IMG/VR virus record: IMGVR_UViG_3300011245_000003
Span: 1-36,891 of that record
DNA: 36,891 nucleotides
From: a virus
Direction: 5' to 3' (one strand)
Part shown: positions 24,149-32,000 of the stretch, piece by piece
Numbering within the stretch: the stretch's first letter is position 1
Layout: each line of letters begins with the position of its first letter
Position numbers and translations under genes: made by a program
The notes under the pieces: model-generated
What the model was told of the DNA's origin: nothing
The model's input: the letters and a program-made list of their open reading frames with translations, nothing else
Databases searched by the model: none

Positions 24149-25207
24149 TTATAACTCCGCATCTGCTGTTAACTTAGCTACATAATAAAAACCATTACTT
24201 GTTGCGTTAGCAGTTGGATTTAAGTGAAATCTTTTTTTGTTAAAGTAATTAACAGATACACTACCGACAGCATTTAAACTACCAAGAGTTAAAACTACAG
24301 TAGGTGTTGCTCTCATCTCAACCACCCATGTATCAAAAACACCGGGGCCATAGTTACCGTTTACAAAGTAACCAGCAAAGAAATCTAATCCGCTATCTAT
24401 TGGTTGTTGGTAGTATCTCTGACACAATCCCAACTCAGTCCCATACGGTCTGTGCTCAAACTCAGTGGCTGATGATCCAGCTTCTAGTTGTACTCCTGTG
24501 AAGTCTAAGGTAGCACCACTTGTGGCTACTACTGATGTTGCTCCTGTTACTGAAGCTAGAAAAGAACCAGACCATGCGCCAGCAGTTCCACTAACACCGC
24601 TGCCACTACCTAATGAAAAGAATAAAACTATCCCTGCTGTAGAAGTAGTAGGCCAAGTTCCTGATGTATCTCCTGCAACTGTTACAGTTTTCTTTTCCCA
24701 AGTGTTAGCACTACTAATTGCGTATGTAAAAGGATAAGACCTATCGCCAGCATAGTTATAAAGCGCGCAACCAAATGTCCCTGTTAATGAAGAACGAACC
24801 CAAAAAGAAATAGTAATTGTTTTAGCGTTAGAGGTTCCCCAATCAAGATCATAATGATTTAAACCTTCGATAATCTGACGTAAACCAAACTGATCTGATG
24901 ATCCAACAGAAAAAGCAGAAAGAGATGTACATCTTACATAGTTTGTAAATCCAACTGGAGGGCTGCTTGTGCTTTGCTGTACTGAAAACTTAGATGCAGT
25001 AGTTTGTTTTGCTTCCCATCGGTCAACTGTGTAAGCTCCTTCTGCAGGTGTAACAGCAGCGCCAGCATTTCTCTGGTCAATCGCCATGTTGCCATTAATA
25101 ATTTTGTTCTTACCAACTACGTTAGATGTATTAGGCGTGACACTGTTGATCGTTGTGGTAGCTCCACCGTTAGCATCTGTAATTGCATTGACTGCGATTG
25201 TACTCAT
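24149..25207 (-). CDS. Tail fibre/adhesin with carbohydrate-binding-like domain (352 aa)
   Basis: N-terminus MSTIAVNAITDANGG belongs to the same leader type as the other short fibres of the array. It continues with the phage-adhesin signature GKNKIINGNMAIDQRNAG and a beta-sandwich-like region (WEAKQTTASKFSVQQST, TITISFWVRSSLTG). It ends GVQLEAGSSATEFEHRPYG...ELGLCQRYYQ, a motif common to many phage and bacterial cell-surface proteins. Role: host surface recognition. The largest of the array. Confidence 0.85.
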   Translation of the reverse strand: MSTIAVNAITDANGGATTTINSVTPNTSNVVGKNKIINGNMAIDQRNAGAAVTPAEGAYTVDRWEAKQTTASKFSVQQSTSSPPVGFTNYVRCTSLSAFSVGSSDQFGLRQIIEGLNHYDLDWGTSNAKTITISFWVRSSLTGTFGCALYNYAGDRSYPFTYAISSANTWEKKTVTVAGDTSGTWPTTSTAGIVLFFSLGSGSGVSGTAGAWSGSFLASVTGATSVVATSGATLDFTGVQLEAGSSATEFEHRPYGTELGLCQRYYQQPIDSGLDFFAGYFVNGNYGPGVFDTWVVEMRATPTVVLTLGSLNAVGSVSVNYFNKKRFHLNPTANATSNGFYYVAKLTADAEL

Positions 25208-25209
25208 AA

Positions 25210-25506
25210 TTAACCTTTTGGATACTTGTCTTTAACTGCTTGAATCTGTGCAGCCATGTCATCAGGAAACACACCAGCATGAAACAGTGCGTCTAGTTGA
25301 TCGCCTATAGCTGGATACTCTGTAACACGACTACGGGCATATTGCTTTGCGTCATACTCAGCTTGCAATCTAATAACCTCAGCATCTATCTCTGCGTCAG
25401 TTGGCTGTGTTTGCTTTGTGTCGTACCAAGTTAATTTGTGAGATCCAACAAGACTAAATTCAGCATTAGGACGTAAAGACATAATTGCATTTGCTCTGTC
25501 TGTCAT
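25210..25506 (-). CDS. Fibre chaperone-like protein, YPxIxDQLD type (98 aa)
   Basis: The C-terminal half contains QYARSRVTEYPAIGDQLD and ends DKYPKG, the tail-fibre-associated domain shared with the 88-residue protein at 27349-27615. The N-terminus (MSLRPNAEFSLVGSHKLTWYD) differs. Overlap of four bases with the following fibre gene at 25503 supports pairing with the 212-residue fibre upstream of it. Likely assembles that fibre. Confidence 0.75.
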   Translation of the reverse strand: MTDRANAIMSLRPNAEFSLVGSHKLTWYDTKQTQPTDAEIDAEVIRLQAEYDAKQYARSRVTEYPAIGDQLDALFHAGVFPDDMAAQIQAVKDKYPKG

Positions 25507-26141
25507 TGTGCAATCTCCATAGCAATAAAATTAGATGTTGTATACATAGTGTAACTATAGTTGTTATCTGTAGTTGCTGGTCTGTTTATACAAAGAGAAC
25601 CTGAACCAGTTGCATAATGTTTTCTAGCTTGAATACTGTAAGTAATTTGACTTGTAGTTGATGGAGCATCTAAAACAGAACCTCCACCACTTTGAACAAC
25701 AAAGTTGTACCCTGCTTCACTGTTATTCATGCCTAATTGAAAACTAACCAATTCACTGCTACCTATTCCAGTTGCAGTACTTAAAGCTACAGGAGTTGAA
25801 TCTCTATAAATTCTAAAAGAATAATACCTAAAACTTGCTGATGCATTTATATTAGCAATTAACAATATTTTGCTTGAAGCAGAAGTAGGCGTTATATTTA
25901 AAGATAAATCATTTAGCGCAGTATAAGACGATGATGTATACACTTGAGGATCAGTTGCTATTGTAGTAACAACTTGTACCACACTACCTGCTGGCATTGC
26001 ATTAGACGGCACACCTGATGTAGTCAGTACCGTTCCAGCCTCATCAGGTAACGTCAGAGTCCTATTAGTGTTGCTATTAGGGGCAGCAATGGTAAAGTCA
26101 CCTGTCCCACTAGCGTTTCCCTGAATAACAACTTTACTCAT
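25503..26141 (-). CDS. Short tail fibre/adhesin (212 aa)
   Basis: The N-terminus MSKVVIQGNASGTGDFTIAA and NRTLTLPDEAGTVLTT is a fibre-cap type seen in many marine phages, followed by a beta-rich distal region (VYTSSSYTALNDLSLNITP, SASFRYYSFRIYRD). It likely replaces or supplements the other fibres. Start in a TAATG with the preceding gene. Confidence 0.75.
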   Translation of the reverse strand: MSKVVIQGNASGTGDFTIAAPNSNTNRTLTLPDEAGTVLTTSGVPSNAMPAGSVVQVVTTIATDPQVYTSSSYTALNDLSLNITPTSASSKILLIANINASASFRYYSFRIYRDSTPVALSTATGIGSSELVSFQLGMNNSEAGYNFVVQSGGGSVLDAPSTTSQITYSIQARKHYATGSGSLCINRPATTDNNYSYTMYTTSNFIAMEIAQ

Positions 26142-26380
26142 TACATACTCTCCACAACAGTTATAAGTGCATCTACATCTGCAGCAGCATCGATGTCAGT
26201 CTGCACTGTTTCGTACTTAGCCCTAACAGCTACTCTAGCAGTCTCAGCAGCATCAGCATCAGCACTAGGTATCTGCTTCATAATTACTTCATCGTGTGGC
26301 TTAAACTCTTCCTCACGTTTAGCTCTACGCATCTCATGTGCAATAGTCTTTGCTTTAGTTAAGTTTGTTACAATTGGCAT
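26141..26380 (-). CDS. Small fibre-associated protein (79 aa)
   Basis: ATG 26380 (MPIVTNLTKAK) overlaps the stop of the upstream gene, with GGAG upstream; an in-frame ATG at 26395 is less likely. The sequence ends in alanine/aspartate-rich helices (TARVAVRAKYETVQTDIDAAAD). A small conserved partner of the preceding 62-residue protein in marine phage fibre modules, as I recall. Role unknown. Confidence 0.6.
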   Translation of the reverse strand: MPIVTNLTKAKTIAHEMRRAKREEEFKPHDEVIMKQIPSADADAAETARVAVRAKYETVQTDIDAAADVDALITVVESM

Positions 26381-26568
26381 TATGAATACTCCCAAGCATT
26401 TCTAAAAGTTCTATCGCTAGGTACATCAGCTACATCTACAATCTGATACGCTACACCAGCAGGTACATCCTTTTCTGCAATCTGTTCTATTGTTAATCCA
26501 CAATTAGGAGCAGGCACTATGACTGCAACTCCTCCGTCATCTGTGGGATATATAATTCTCTTATCCAT
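26380..26568 (-). CDS. Small fibre-associated protein, DKRIIYPTDDGG type (62 aa)
   Basis: The motifs IIYPTDDGGVAVIVPAPNCGLTIE, AEKDVPAGVAYQIVD and PSDRTFRNAWE are strongly conserved in short proteins of marine phages next to tail fibres. The function is unknown; a chaperone or adaptor is the usual guess. Overlaps the 79-residue gene by one base (TAATG). Confidence 0.75.
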   Translation of the reverse strand: MDKRIIYPTDDGGVAVIVPAPNCGLTIEQIAEKDVPAGVAYQIVDVADVPSDRTFRNAWEYS

Positions 26569-26577
26569 TATTGCTCC

Positions 26578-26976
26578 TTATCTATGAATTATTAAACACG
26601 CTTGGGTGACATCGTTTTTTCCAGCGGTTTGAGAAACGTAAGTATTAAAACGACAAGAACCAGCTGCGGTATTTGATCCAACACCTTGTTGAGCAAAATC
26701 ATAACTGCCCCAAGTATTTCCACTTCCTGATGATCCTGAAATAGCATAATTTGCATCTGGCATAGCATTTGTAAAGTTCACCGTGTAATCACCTGTCCCA
26801 TTATCAGTAATGCTAGTTACGTTAAATGATCCACTAATTGCAACTGTCCCAGTACCATTAAAGTTAACCCAAGCCTTTGCAGATCCGTTAATCACATTAG
26901 TGACCGCAGTAGACTCTGTGTCTAACTCGTCAGCTATTGTTGTTGTCTTTACTTTTCCTGCTTTAAGTGTACTCAT
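26578..26976 (-). CDS. Short tail fibre, paralogue B (132 aa)
   Basis: N-terminal leader MSTLKAGKVKTTTIADELD followed by KAWVNFNGTGTVAI and VTSITDNGTGDYTVNFT, almost the same central domain as the next upstream gene (26978-27352). The distal half (ISGSSGSGNTWGSYDF ending ACLIIHR) differs. This is a duplicated fibre body with a changed tip. Confidence 0.8.
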   Translation of the reverse strand: MSTLKAGKVKTTTIADELDTESTAVTNVINGSAKAWVNFNGTGTVAISGSFNVTSITDNGTGDYTVNFTNAMPDANYAISGSSGSGNTWGSYDFAQQGVGSNTAAGSCRFNTYVSQTAGKNDVTQACLIIHR

Positions 26977-26977
26977 A

Positions 26978-27352
26978 TTAATTTCCTACCACCATTACAT
27001 TTATTACTGGACAGTCAAATGCAGATTGACCAAGTGTTTGTGTAATAATTTTTACTAGAGAAGCTGTTGGATTTGATGTGCCATCTCTTCTATCCAAACT
27101 AACGACTGGCCCATCATCATTAGCTGTGCCATCTGCAAAGCTACAAATCCCCGATACTGCTGGTGTAGATGTATTTAAAGTTGATGTAAAATTAATTGTA
27201 TAAGCACCAGTACCGTTATCCGTAATACTAGTTACATTCCCAGATGCTCTGATTGCTACAGTGCCACTACCATTAAAGTTAACCCACGCCTTGCAGGTAT
27301 AGACTTCTACGTTGCTGGTGTTCTTAATTGTGTCTACCTTGATTGTACTCAT
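26978..27352 (-). CDS. Short tail fibre, paralogue A (124 aa)
   Basis: Leader MSTIKVDTIKNTSNV, then KAWVNFNGSGTVAI and VTSITDNGTGAYTINFT, shared with the neighbour at 26578-26976. The end VINVMVVGN and a Gly/Asp-rich distal segment are specific to this copy. It starts inside the end of the 88-residue chaperone-like gene by four bases. Probably a receptor-binding or baseplate-attached protein. Confidence 0.8.
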   Translation of the reverse strand: MSTIKVDTIKNTSNVEVYTCKAWVNFNGSGTVAIRASGNVTSITDNGTGAYTINFTSTLNTSTPAVSGICSFADGTANDDGPVVSLDRRDGTSNPTASLVKIITQTLGQSAFDCPVINVMVVGN

Positions 27353-27615
27353 GGCTTAGGATTCTCCGTCTTAACAGCCTCAATAGCATCCTTCCAAGTA
27401 GTTGTACCGTTAACACTATCCCAGTACTGCATATCAAGTTGATCTTGTATTGATGGATAAGAAGTTGCTCTGTCTATTGCGTATTGATCTGGATCAACCC
27501 AAGCATTAACTGCATCCATGTCAATAGTGACTGAATTACCGTTAGCGTCTATTGCACCAGCAGCACCAATGCTAACAACATTAGAATATAAGGCATATAC
27601 TGCTTTGTGATTCAT
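27349..27615 (-). CDS. Fibre chaperone-like protein, YPSIQDQLD type (88 aa)
   Basis: The N-terminus MNHKAVYALYSNVVSIGAAG and C-terminal QYAIDRATSYPSIQDQLDMQYW...WKDAIEAVKTENPK match the 98-residue chaperone-like protein at 25210-25506. It is four bases overlapped with both neighbours, as expected of a dedicated chaperone for the 170-residue fibre it follows. Confidence 0.75.
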   Translation of the reverse strand: MNHKAVYALYSNVVSIGAAGAIDANGNSVTIDMDAVNAWVDPDQYAIDRATSYPSIQDQLDMQYWDSVNGTTTWKDAIEAVKTENPKP

Positions 27616-28124
27616 GCTGCTATCTCCATAACGGTCATTGAAATTCTTTGTTGATCTCCTGTGTAATTGCTATATGCGTTTCCATTTATATAGACAGTAC
27701 CTGCTGTTGATGAATTCATTGCTGCTCTAACAGATATTGCTCTTTGATCTGTACTTCCAGCAGCAAATATTAAGTTTAACGAATGGTGTGCTGCGTTTAA
27801 AGCACTAAGATAACTTGTATAAGCTGCTGCCCCTGAATTACAAGCAACAAAAGTAGAACCGTTAAATAAAGATAACCAACATCTATCGTTATGGTTTGTG
27901 TTTTCAGAAATAGCAATTGTGCTTGTTTGCACAAGAATATTACTAGATGATTTTGTTGGCGTAAAATTTAAACTAAAAACTTCAACTCCGCTTCCTATTA
28001 AATTTGGTGCTGCATTATTAGTTGTTGAAAGAACTCCATCTGTAGTAGTTGATGCAACTTGCAATATTCTGTTGTTAGTAGTACCAGCAGTGTTAGCAAT
28101 TGTGTCTACTCTTAGTGTACTCAT
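27612..28124 (-). CDS. Short tail fibre (170 aa)
   Basis: Leader MSTLRVDTIANTAGTTNN belongs to the MST[IL]xVxxI family of the array, followed by a serine/threonine-rich beta region (VEVFSLNFTPTKSSSNILV) and a distal SMTVMEIAA. The distal half resembles the 212-residue fibre at 25503-26141 (both end in MEIA-type tails). Likely an alternative receptor-recognising fibre. Confidence 0.75.
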   Translation of the reverse strand: MSTLRVDTIANTAGTTNNRILQVASTTTDGVLSTTNNAAPNLIGSGVEVFSLNFTPTKSSSNILVQTSTIAISENTNHNDRCWLSLFNGSTFVACNSGAAAYTSYLSALNAAHHSLNLIFAAGSTDQRAISVRAAMNSSTAGTVYINGNAYSNYTGDQQRISMTVMEIAA

Positions 28125-28303
28125 AAGATCACCCAGTTCCCACCGCTAGTCACAGTCACTGTAACGCCACTACTAATCTCTATGTCACCAATACTTGCAG
28201 CATTCTTAGTTGCTGCGATGGTGTAGTCAGCGTCTATGCTTTGTTCGTTTTCTATGAAGTTTGGAAACTGTATCCCAGATGTTCCGTTTAATGTAATTGC
28301 CAT
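28121..28303 (-). CDS. Duplicated fibre-tip module (60 aa)
   Basis: The stretch FIENEQSIDADYTIAATKNA...GVTVTVTSGGNWVIL copies the C-terminal end of the upstream long fibre (FYENGQTITTSYSITASTNA...GVSVTVPSGSRWVVL). Starts directly after the long fibre stop. It is a separate protein repeating the tip domain, probably a spare or swappable tip. Confidence 0.75.
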   Translation of the reverse strand: MAITLNGTSGIQFPNFIENEQSIDADYTIAATKNAASIGDIEISSGVTVTVTSGGNWVIL

Positions 28304-29785
28304 TTATAGCACCACCCATCTTGATCCGCTAGGGACTGTTACTGAAACACCACTATTAACTGTTAGTGGCCCTGTAGACATAGCGTTTGTACTTGCTGTT
28401 ATTGAATAACTTGTTGTAATAGTTTGTCCGTTCTCGTAAAAGATAGCATCAGAACCACCGCCTGAAGCTCCTCCACCTCCACCAATAGCACCCCATGCAG
28501 AACCATCGTAGCCCTCAAAGGAAGTATCAGTAGAATTAAATCTTAAAAAACCTGCGCTTGGTGAGCCGTCTCTCTGGGCTGTTGTACCTGCTGGCATTGC
28601 AGCAGAACCTGTAGAAGATGTCTTAGCTACTGTTGTAGCTGGTTGAGTAGCACTATCAGCCTTAGCACCTTGTGCAGCAGTAGCGTAGTCTGCTGAATCA
28701 AATGCTTTAACTTGTGCTAAGTTAGTAACTTCACTGTCCATCAACGCACCAGCAGCAGTTACATTAGTTGCGTCTGTTACGTCAGCACTAGCCTCAATAC
28801 CATCTAACTTAGTGTGGTCTGCGTCAGTAAACGCATTAGTATCTGCATTGCTTTCGTATGCAGTCTTAATCTCTGCAGCACTTTGGTCTGCAGTAGCGGA
28901 TGCTTCTATACCAGCTAGTTTTGTTTGTTCTGTATCTGTAAATGCGTTAGTGTCTGCGTTGCTTTCGTAAGCAGTTTTTATTTCACCAGCAGTCTGATCT
29001 GCTGTTGCAGCAGTTTCAATACCTGCTAGTTTAGTTTCTTCAGCAGTAGTGTAGGATGCAGTAGTTGCGTCTAGTACAGCAGAGTGTGCTTGTACGTCAG
29101 TGCCTATAGTTAAACCAAGATTAGCTCTTGATGTTAAAGCACTAGCAACATCAGATAAGTTATTAGCTTGTAGTAAAACACCAGTAGCAGATACATAAGC
29201 AGCAACCCATGCAGAGCCAGTGTAAACACGCATAACACCTGAAGTAGTGTTAAAGTATAATGCTCCAGCGACTAGAGGGTCACCGTCATTATCAGTTGTA
29301 GGATCAGATGCTTTAGCACCTAAGTATTTGTCATCAAAGTTATCGAAAGCAGACAGAGCAGCAGCAGCAGATGCAGCAGCATTACTCTCAGATGTTGAAG
29401 CATTGCTTTCAGATGTAGCAGCGTTACTTGCAGAAGTAGCTGCAGCAGATGCAGAGTTAGCTGCATTAGTTTCTGAAGTTGCAGCATTAGTTGCAGATGT
29501 AGCTGCATTGCTTGCAGACGTACTTGCATTAGAAGCAGACGTAGCAGCATTAGTTTCTGATGTAGAAGCAGCACTAGCAGAACTAGTAGCATTTGTAGCT
29601 GACGTAGATGCAGCACTTGCTTGAGTTGTTGCTGTAGTTGCTTCAGTTGCAGCAGAGGTGGCAGAAGAGGCAGCAGCAGTAGCGGAAGCAGCAGCTTCAG
29701 CAGCTTTAGTTGAAGCTACACTAGCTTCATTAGCAGCATCTGTGGTTGCGTCCCCTGATCCACCAGCACCTCTCCATATAGCCAT
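28304..29785 (-). CDS. Alanine-rich tail fibre (lambda Stf-like)
   Basis: A 493-residue fibre. The shaft (about residues 20-145) is built of Ala-Ser-Thr-Asn heptads (AATSASNAATSETN-type). A globular part follows (FDDKYLGAKASDPTTDND, LYFNTTSGVMRVYTGSAW, the phage fibre-cap signature), then tandem repeats of about 33 residues (TKLAGIE...EIKTAYESNADTNAFTD). The end is a glycine-rich SDAIFYENG...WVVL tip. ATG lies nine bases after the TAA of the PqqA-like gene, with AAGGAAAC as ribosome binding site that includes that stop. Role: primary host attachment. Confidence 0.88.
   Translation of the reverse strand: MAIWRGAGGSGDATTDAANEASVASTKAAEAAASATAAASSATSAATEATTATTQASAASTSATNATSSASAASTSETNAATSASNASTSASNAATSATNAATSETNAANSASAAATSASNAATSESNASTSESNAAASAAAALSAFDNFDDKYLGAKASDPTTDNDGDPLVAGALYFNTTSGVMRVYTGSAWVAAYVSATGVLLQANNLSDVASALTSRANLGLTIGTDVQAHSAVLDATTASYTTAEETKLAGIETAATADQTAGEIKTAYESNADTNAFTDTEQTKLAGIEASATADQSAAEIKTAYESNADTNAFTDADHTKLDGIEASADVTDATNVTAAGALMDSEVTNLAQVKAFDSADYATAAQGAKADSATQPATTVAKTSSTGSAAMPAGTTAQRDGSPSAGFLRFNSTDTSFEGYDGSAWGAIGGGGGASGGGSDAIFYENGQTITTSYSITASTNAMSTGPLTVNSGVSVTVPSGSRWVVL
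28788..29049 (-). repeat. Tandem ~33-residue repeats inside the tail fibre
   Basis: The coding sequence repeats the unit EETKLAGIETAATADQTAGE / EIKTAYESNADTNAFTD about two and a half times, with small substitutions (EASATADQSAA, DHTKLDGIEASADV). Typical of a fibre shaft and a likely hot spot for length variation by recombination. Confidence 0.75.
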
Positions 29786-29794
29786 TTTGTTTCC

Positions 29795-29866
29795 TTACTT
29801 GGTTGCGATATACATTGTTACTTCAAAACCAAATCTCATCTCAGTGTATTCAGGTTTAGACCACAT
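29795..29866 (-). CDS. pqqA-like: PqqA-like peptide (PQQ precursor)
   Basis: A 23-residue peptide starting MWSKPEYTEMR and containing GFEVTMYIA. From my knowledge of the family it matches bacterial PqqA in length and in nearly all conserved positions: W2, K4-P5, R11, G13, E15 and Y19 with the E-V-T-x-Y spacing. In the PQQ pathway PqqE, helped by PqqD, cross-links exactly this Glu and Tyr. AGGAA lies before the ATG and the stop overlaps the ribosome binding site of the fibre gene, so it is likely translated. No pqqB, C, D, E or F is in the window, so any PQQ made would rely on host enzymes. It could instead be a decoy or an unrelated use of the peptide. Confidence 0.8.
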   Translation of the reverse strand: MWSKPEYTEMRFGFEVTMYIATK

Positions 29867-29902
29867 AGTGTTTCCTTTGCAAAAATTTAAGTAGTTGTTG
29901 TT

Positions 29903-29941
29903 ATAATAAAAGCTCCCCAGACCTTGTGAGCCTGGGGAGTT
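29903..29941 (-). terminator. Rho-independent terminator after the capsid gene
   Basis: On the minus strand CTCCCCAG and CTGGGGAG form an eight-base GC-rich stem with an 11-base loop, followed by CTTTTATT. It lies about ten bases past the capsid stop and before the PqqA-like gene, so it probably raises capsid transcript levels over the tail genes, which are then reached by read-through. Confidence 0.85.
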
Positions 29942-29951
29942 ACCTACTTAA

Positions 29952-30884
29952 TTAAGCAGGAACAGCTAGAGCAACAGCAGAGCTATCACGCAACTCAGCT
30001 ACACCGTAAAGCATATCTGATGTGAATAGCGTACCGAGGTACTCTTGCTTGTACTGGGTCTGTGAACGTACACCCATTTGCTCTGCAAGAACGAAAGCAT
30101 CCTTGTGAGCCATGAGACAAATACGGTCAGCACCAGAGTTACCTGCACCTGAGTCAGCATTGGTTGTCACATATACTTTAACACCGTATACGTCACCTAC
30201 CTGTCCATTACGGATTGTGTTTGCATTTGATACTTCACCAACAAACGCTTGCTCAGTAAATCGAGCTAGACTCATAAGAGTGTTACGAGTTGTTGGAGGA
30301 ATAATCAAACAACGATCTGTCATTGGAACGTCAGCATCATCAAGTCTTTGGATTGATCTACGGATACCAGCATCACCCAATGCAGCAGCATTAGAAGATG
30401 TTGAGTTGTAGACTGTTGTACCGTTAGAACCAATGAATGCGTTAGTTGCAGTAGCTGATGTAGAGTAATCAGTGCCTGAACCAACTGCACGACCAAGCTG
30501 AACCAAGTCAGTATCAACTTGTTTAGCAAGAGCGTAACCAGCGTCATCAGTGTAGAACTTTCGTAGAGAGCTTAGAGCTTGTGTCTCAACGATGTCCTCA
30601 ATCAAACGTGAGTACTCGTAGTGCTTGTTAATAAGAACTTGCTGTTCTGTCTCAGTTGCTGCAATCAAGGTAACCTGAGTAGAAGCTGCCTTAACTGATG
30701 CAGCGCCACGAGTAGGCTTCGGAATGTGAAGCGTATCGCCCTTCTTACCTTTGAAAGACATCTTAGAGAACAAGTTTGCAGCTACAAGATTTTGCTTGTA
30801 TGCCGCGATGATTTCGTCACTCCAAATCTCTGGGATAAATTTATCCGCAGTGGTCTTGGTGACGTGATTAGTACCTAGTGCCAT
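29952..30884 (-). CDS. Major capsid protein (HK97/P22-like fold expected)
   Basis: A 310-residue protein in the canonical position between scaffold and tail genes. MALGTNHVTKTTADKFIPEIWSDEI, the basic loop GKKGDTLHIPKP, NKHYEYSRLIEDIVETQ and the C-terminal LYGVAELRDSSAVALAVPA are typical of coat proteins of marine podoviruses with a P22/HK97-type fold. The N-terminal 'elbow' and E-loop cannot be distinguished further. ATG with AAGGAAA upstream. Followed by the terminator. Confidence 0.9.
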   Translation of the reverse strand: MALGTNHVTKTTADKFIPEIWSDEIIAAYKQNLVAANLFSKMSFKGKKGDTLHIPKPTRGAASVKAASTQVTLIAATETEQQVLINKHYEYSRLIEDIVETQALSSLRKFYTDDAGYALAKQVDTDLVQLGRAVGSGTDYSTSATATNAFIGSNGTTVYNSTSSNAAALGDAGIRRSIQRLDDADVPMTDRCLIIPPTTRNTLMSLARFTEQAFVGEVSNANTIRNGQVGDVYGVKVYVTTNADSGAGNSGADRICLMAHKDAFVLAEQMGVRSQTQYKQEYLGTLFTSDMLYGVAELRDSSAVALAVPA

Positions 30885-30901
30885 TTTTTATTTCCTTTCA
30901 A

Positions 30902-31714
30902 TTATTTGACACGTCCTTCCGCGTATGCAGCCATAATTTCATCTGACATAGCTTCGTAACGTGCGGGATCACGCAAACGTAAGTTAATAAGATCAGCCCT
31001 TCGATAAGTTTTTCGTGAAGACGGAGCAGGTGAACCAGTGTCAACCGCAGCAGCTTTTAAACTTTTATTTCTTCCTTTGTTAGATTCTTCTGCAATACTT
31101 AAATCAGCAGTTTGTTGTTTAGGTCTAATAGCATCCCAAGTATAAAATATTTCAGCAGCAGAATCGTAATCGTAATTACTATTTGCTTCTGATAATAATC
31201 TTAACCTGATAGGAGAACTTTTAACCCAGTCAACAAAATCACTACTAGCTAAAGTTTGCTCGTAATCTGGAAAATTAGTTTTTAACTTTTCAAGCACCTG
31301 TTGTTGCTTAATAGACTGGGTTTGTTGCCTAGCCTCTGCAATAGCAGGATGCTTTTCTACAGTTTCGTTAATTACACTTGCAGGGTCTTCATATAACCGT
31401 GAAGCTAAATCTGTTTCTTCTTGTGGGGTTTCTACGGCTTGCTTTTGAGCGAGTTCTCGTTTTAAAAGTTCGTCAGCTAGTCTTCTAACTTCGCCGACTT
31501 CTTGAGCTTGTTTACCAATTAACTTCTCAGCTTCTTGGTGCATCTTAACAATGTCTTCAACAGACTTGCCTTGATACTTGTCAGGTATAACAACTTCAGG
31601 TTTTTCCTCAACAGCAGGTTCTTCTACTGCTTCTGGTTCCTGTTGTTCTTCACTTAACTCTTCAACATCATTAAACTCAATTTCTTCTTCAACCGGTTCT
31701 TCAAACTTAGCCAT
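30902..31714 (-). CDS. Scaffolding protein
   Basis: A 270-residue protein. ATG 31714 is chosen (AGGAG upstream) over GTG 31729. It has an acidic N-terminus (FEEPVEEEIEFNDVEELSEEQQ), a KYQGKSVEDIVKMHQEAEKLIGKQ helical motif common to podoviral scaffolds, long coiled coils (EVGEVRRLADELLKRELAQK), and a basic C-terminus (YRRADLINLRLRDPARYEAM) that could bind coat. Located directly upstream of the capsid gene in the usual order. Confidence 0.85.
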   Translation of the reverse strand: MAKFEEPVEEEIEFNDVEELSEEQQEPEAVEEPAVEEKPEVVIPDKYQGKSVEDIVKMHQEAEKLIGKQAQEVGEVRRLADELLKRELAQKQAVETPQEETDLASRLYEDPASVINETVEKHPAIAEARQQTQSIKQQQVLEKLKTNFPDYEQTLASSDFVDWVKSSPIRLRLLSEANSNYDYDSAAEIFYTWDAIRPKQQTADLSIAEESNKGRNKSLKAAAVDTGSPAPSSRKTYRRADLINLRLRDPARYEAMSDEIMAAYAEGRVK

Positions 31715-31766
31715 GTAATCTCCTGTCACGTTTGTGATTTTAGGAATTAAAAAATATCACCAGACG

Positions 31767-32000
31767 CTAACCCTCTCTGCGCTTGTTGGCGATTCTTGTT
31801 GCTTCTTCGTGCTTCCTAGCCCAAGCATCGGCAGCAGTCGGGAAGTCTCCAGTGACTCCTTCTAGTGCAATGCGTGGTGTTGAAATAACACGAAGTGACT
31901 CACACTGACAAGTAGGACACGAAATTGTGGTTACCTCTTCGTCAATGTAATTCTCTGCGGTGTGGTTTTGTTCACACCTAAATTCATACATTCGTTTCAT
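31767..32000 (-). CDS. FmdB-like zinc-ribbon protein (77 aa)
   Basis: Begins MYEFRC (or MKRMYEF from ATG 32000, which has GGGAG upstream) and contains CEQNH...ISCPTCQCESLRVI, the CxxxH/CxxC zinc ribbon of FmdB-type regulatory proteins. The C-terminal half (TAADAWARKHEEATRIANKRREG) is helical. Small zinc ribbons between portal and scaffold are common in marine podoviruses; the role is unknown. Confidence 0.75.
   Translation of the reverse strand: MKRMYEFRCEQNHTAENYIDEEVTTISCPTCQCESLRVISTPRIALEGVTGDFPTAADAWARKHEEATRIANKRREG

Noticed and set aside
29247-29624. Long plus-strand alanine/valine-rich frame opposite the tail fibre
   Set aside because: It is the antisense reading of the Ala-rich fibre repeats; it has no ribosome site and the repeats alone explain its openness.
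29867-29902. A dedicated promoter for the PqqA-like peptide between the terminator and its start
   Set aside because: A TATAAC is present, but the expected -35 position falls in the terminator stem and has no TTGACA-like sequence; read-through is more likely.
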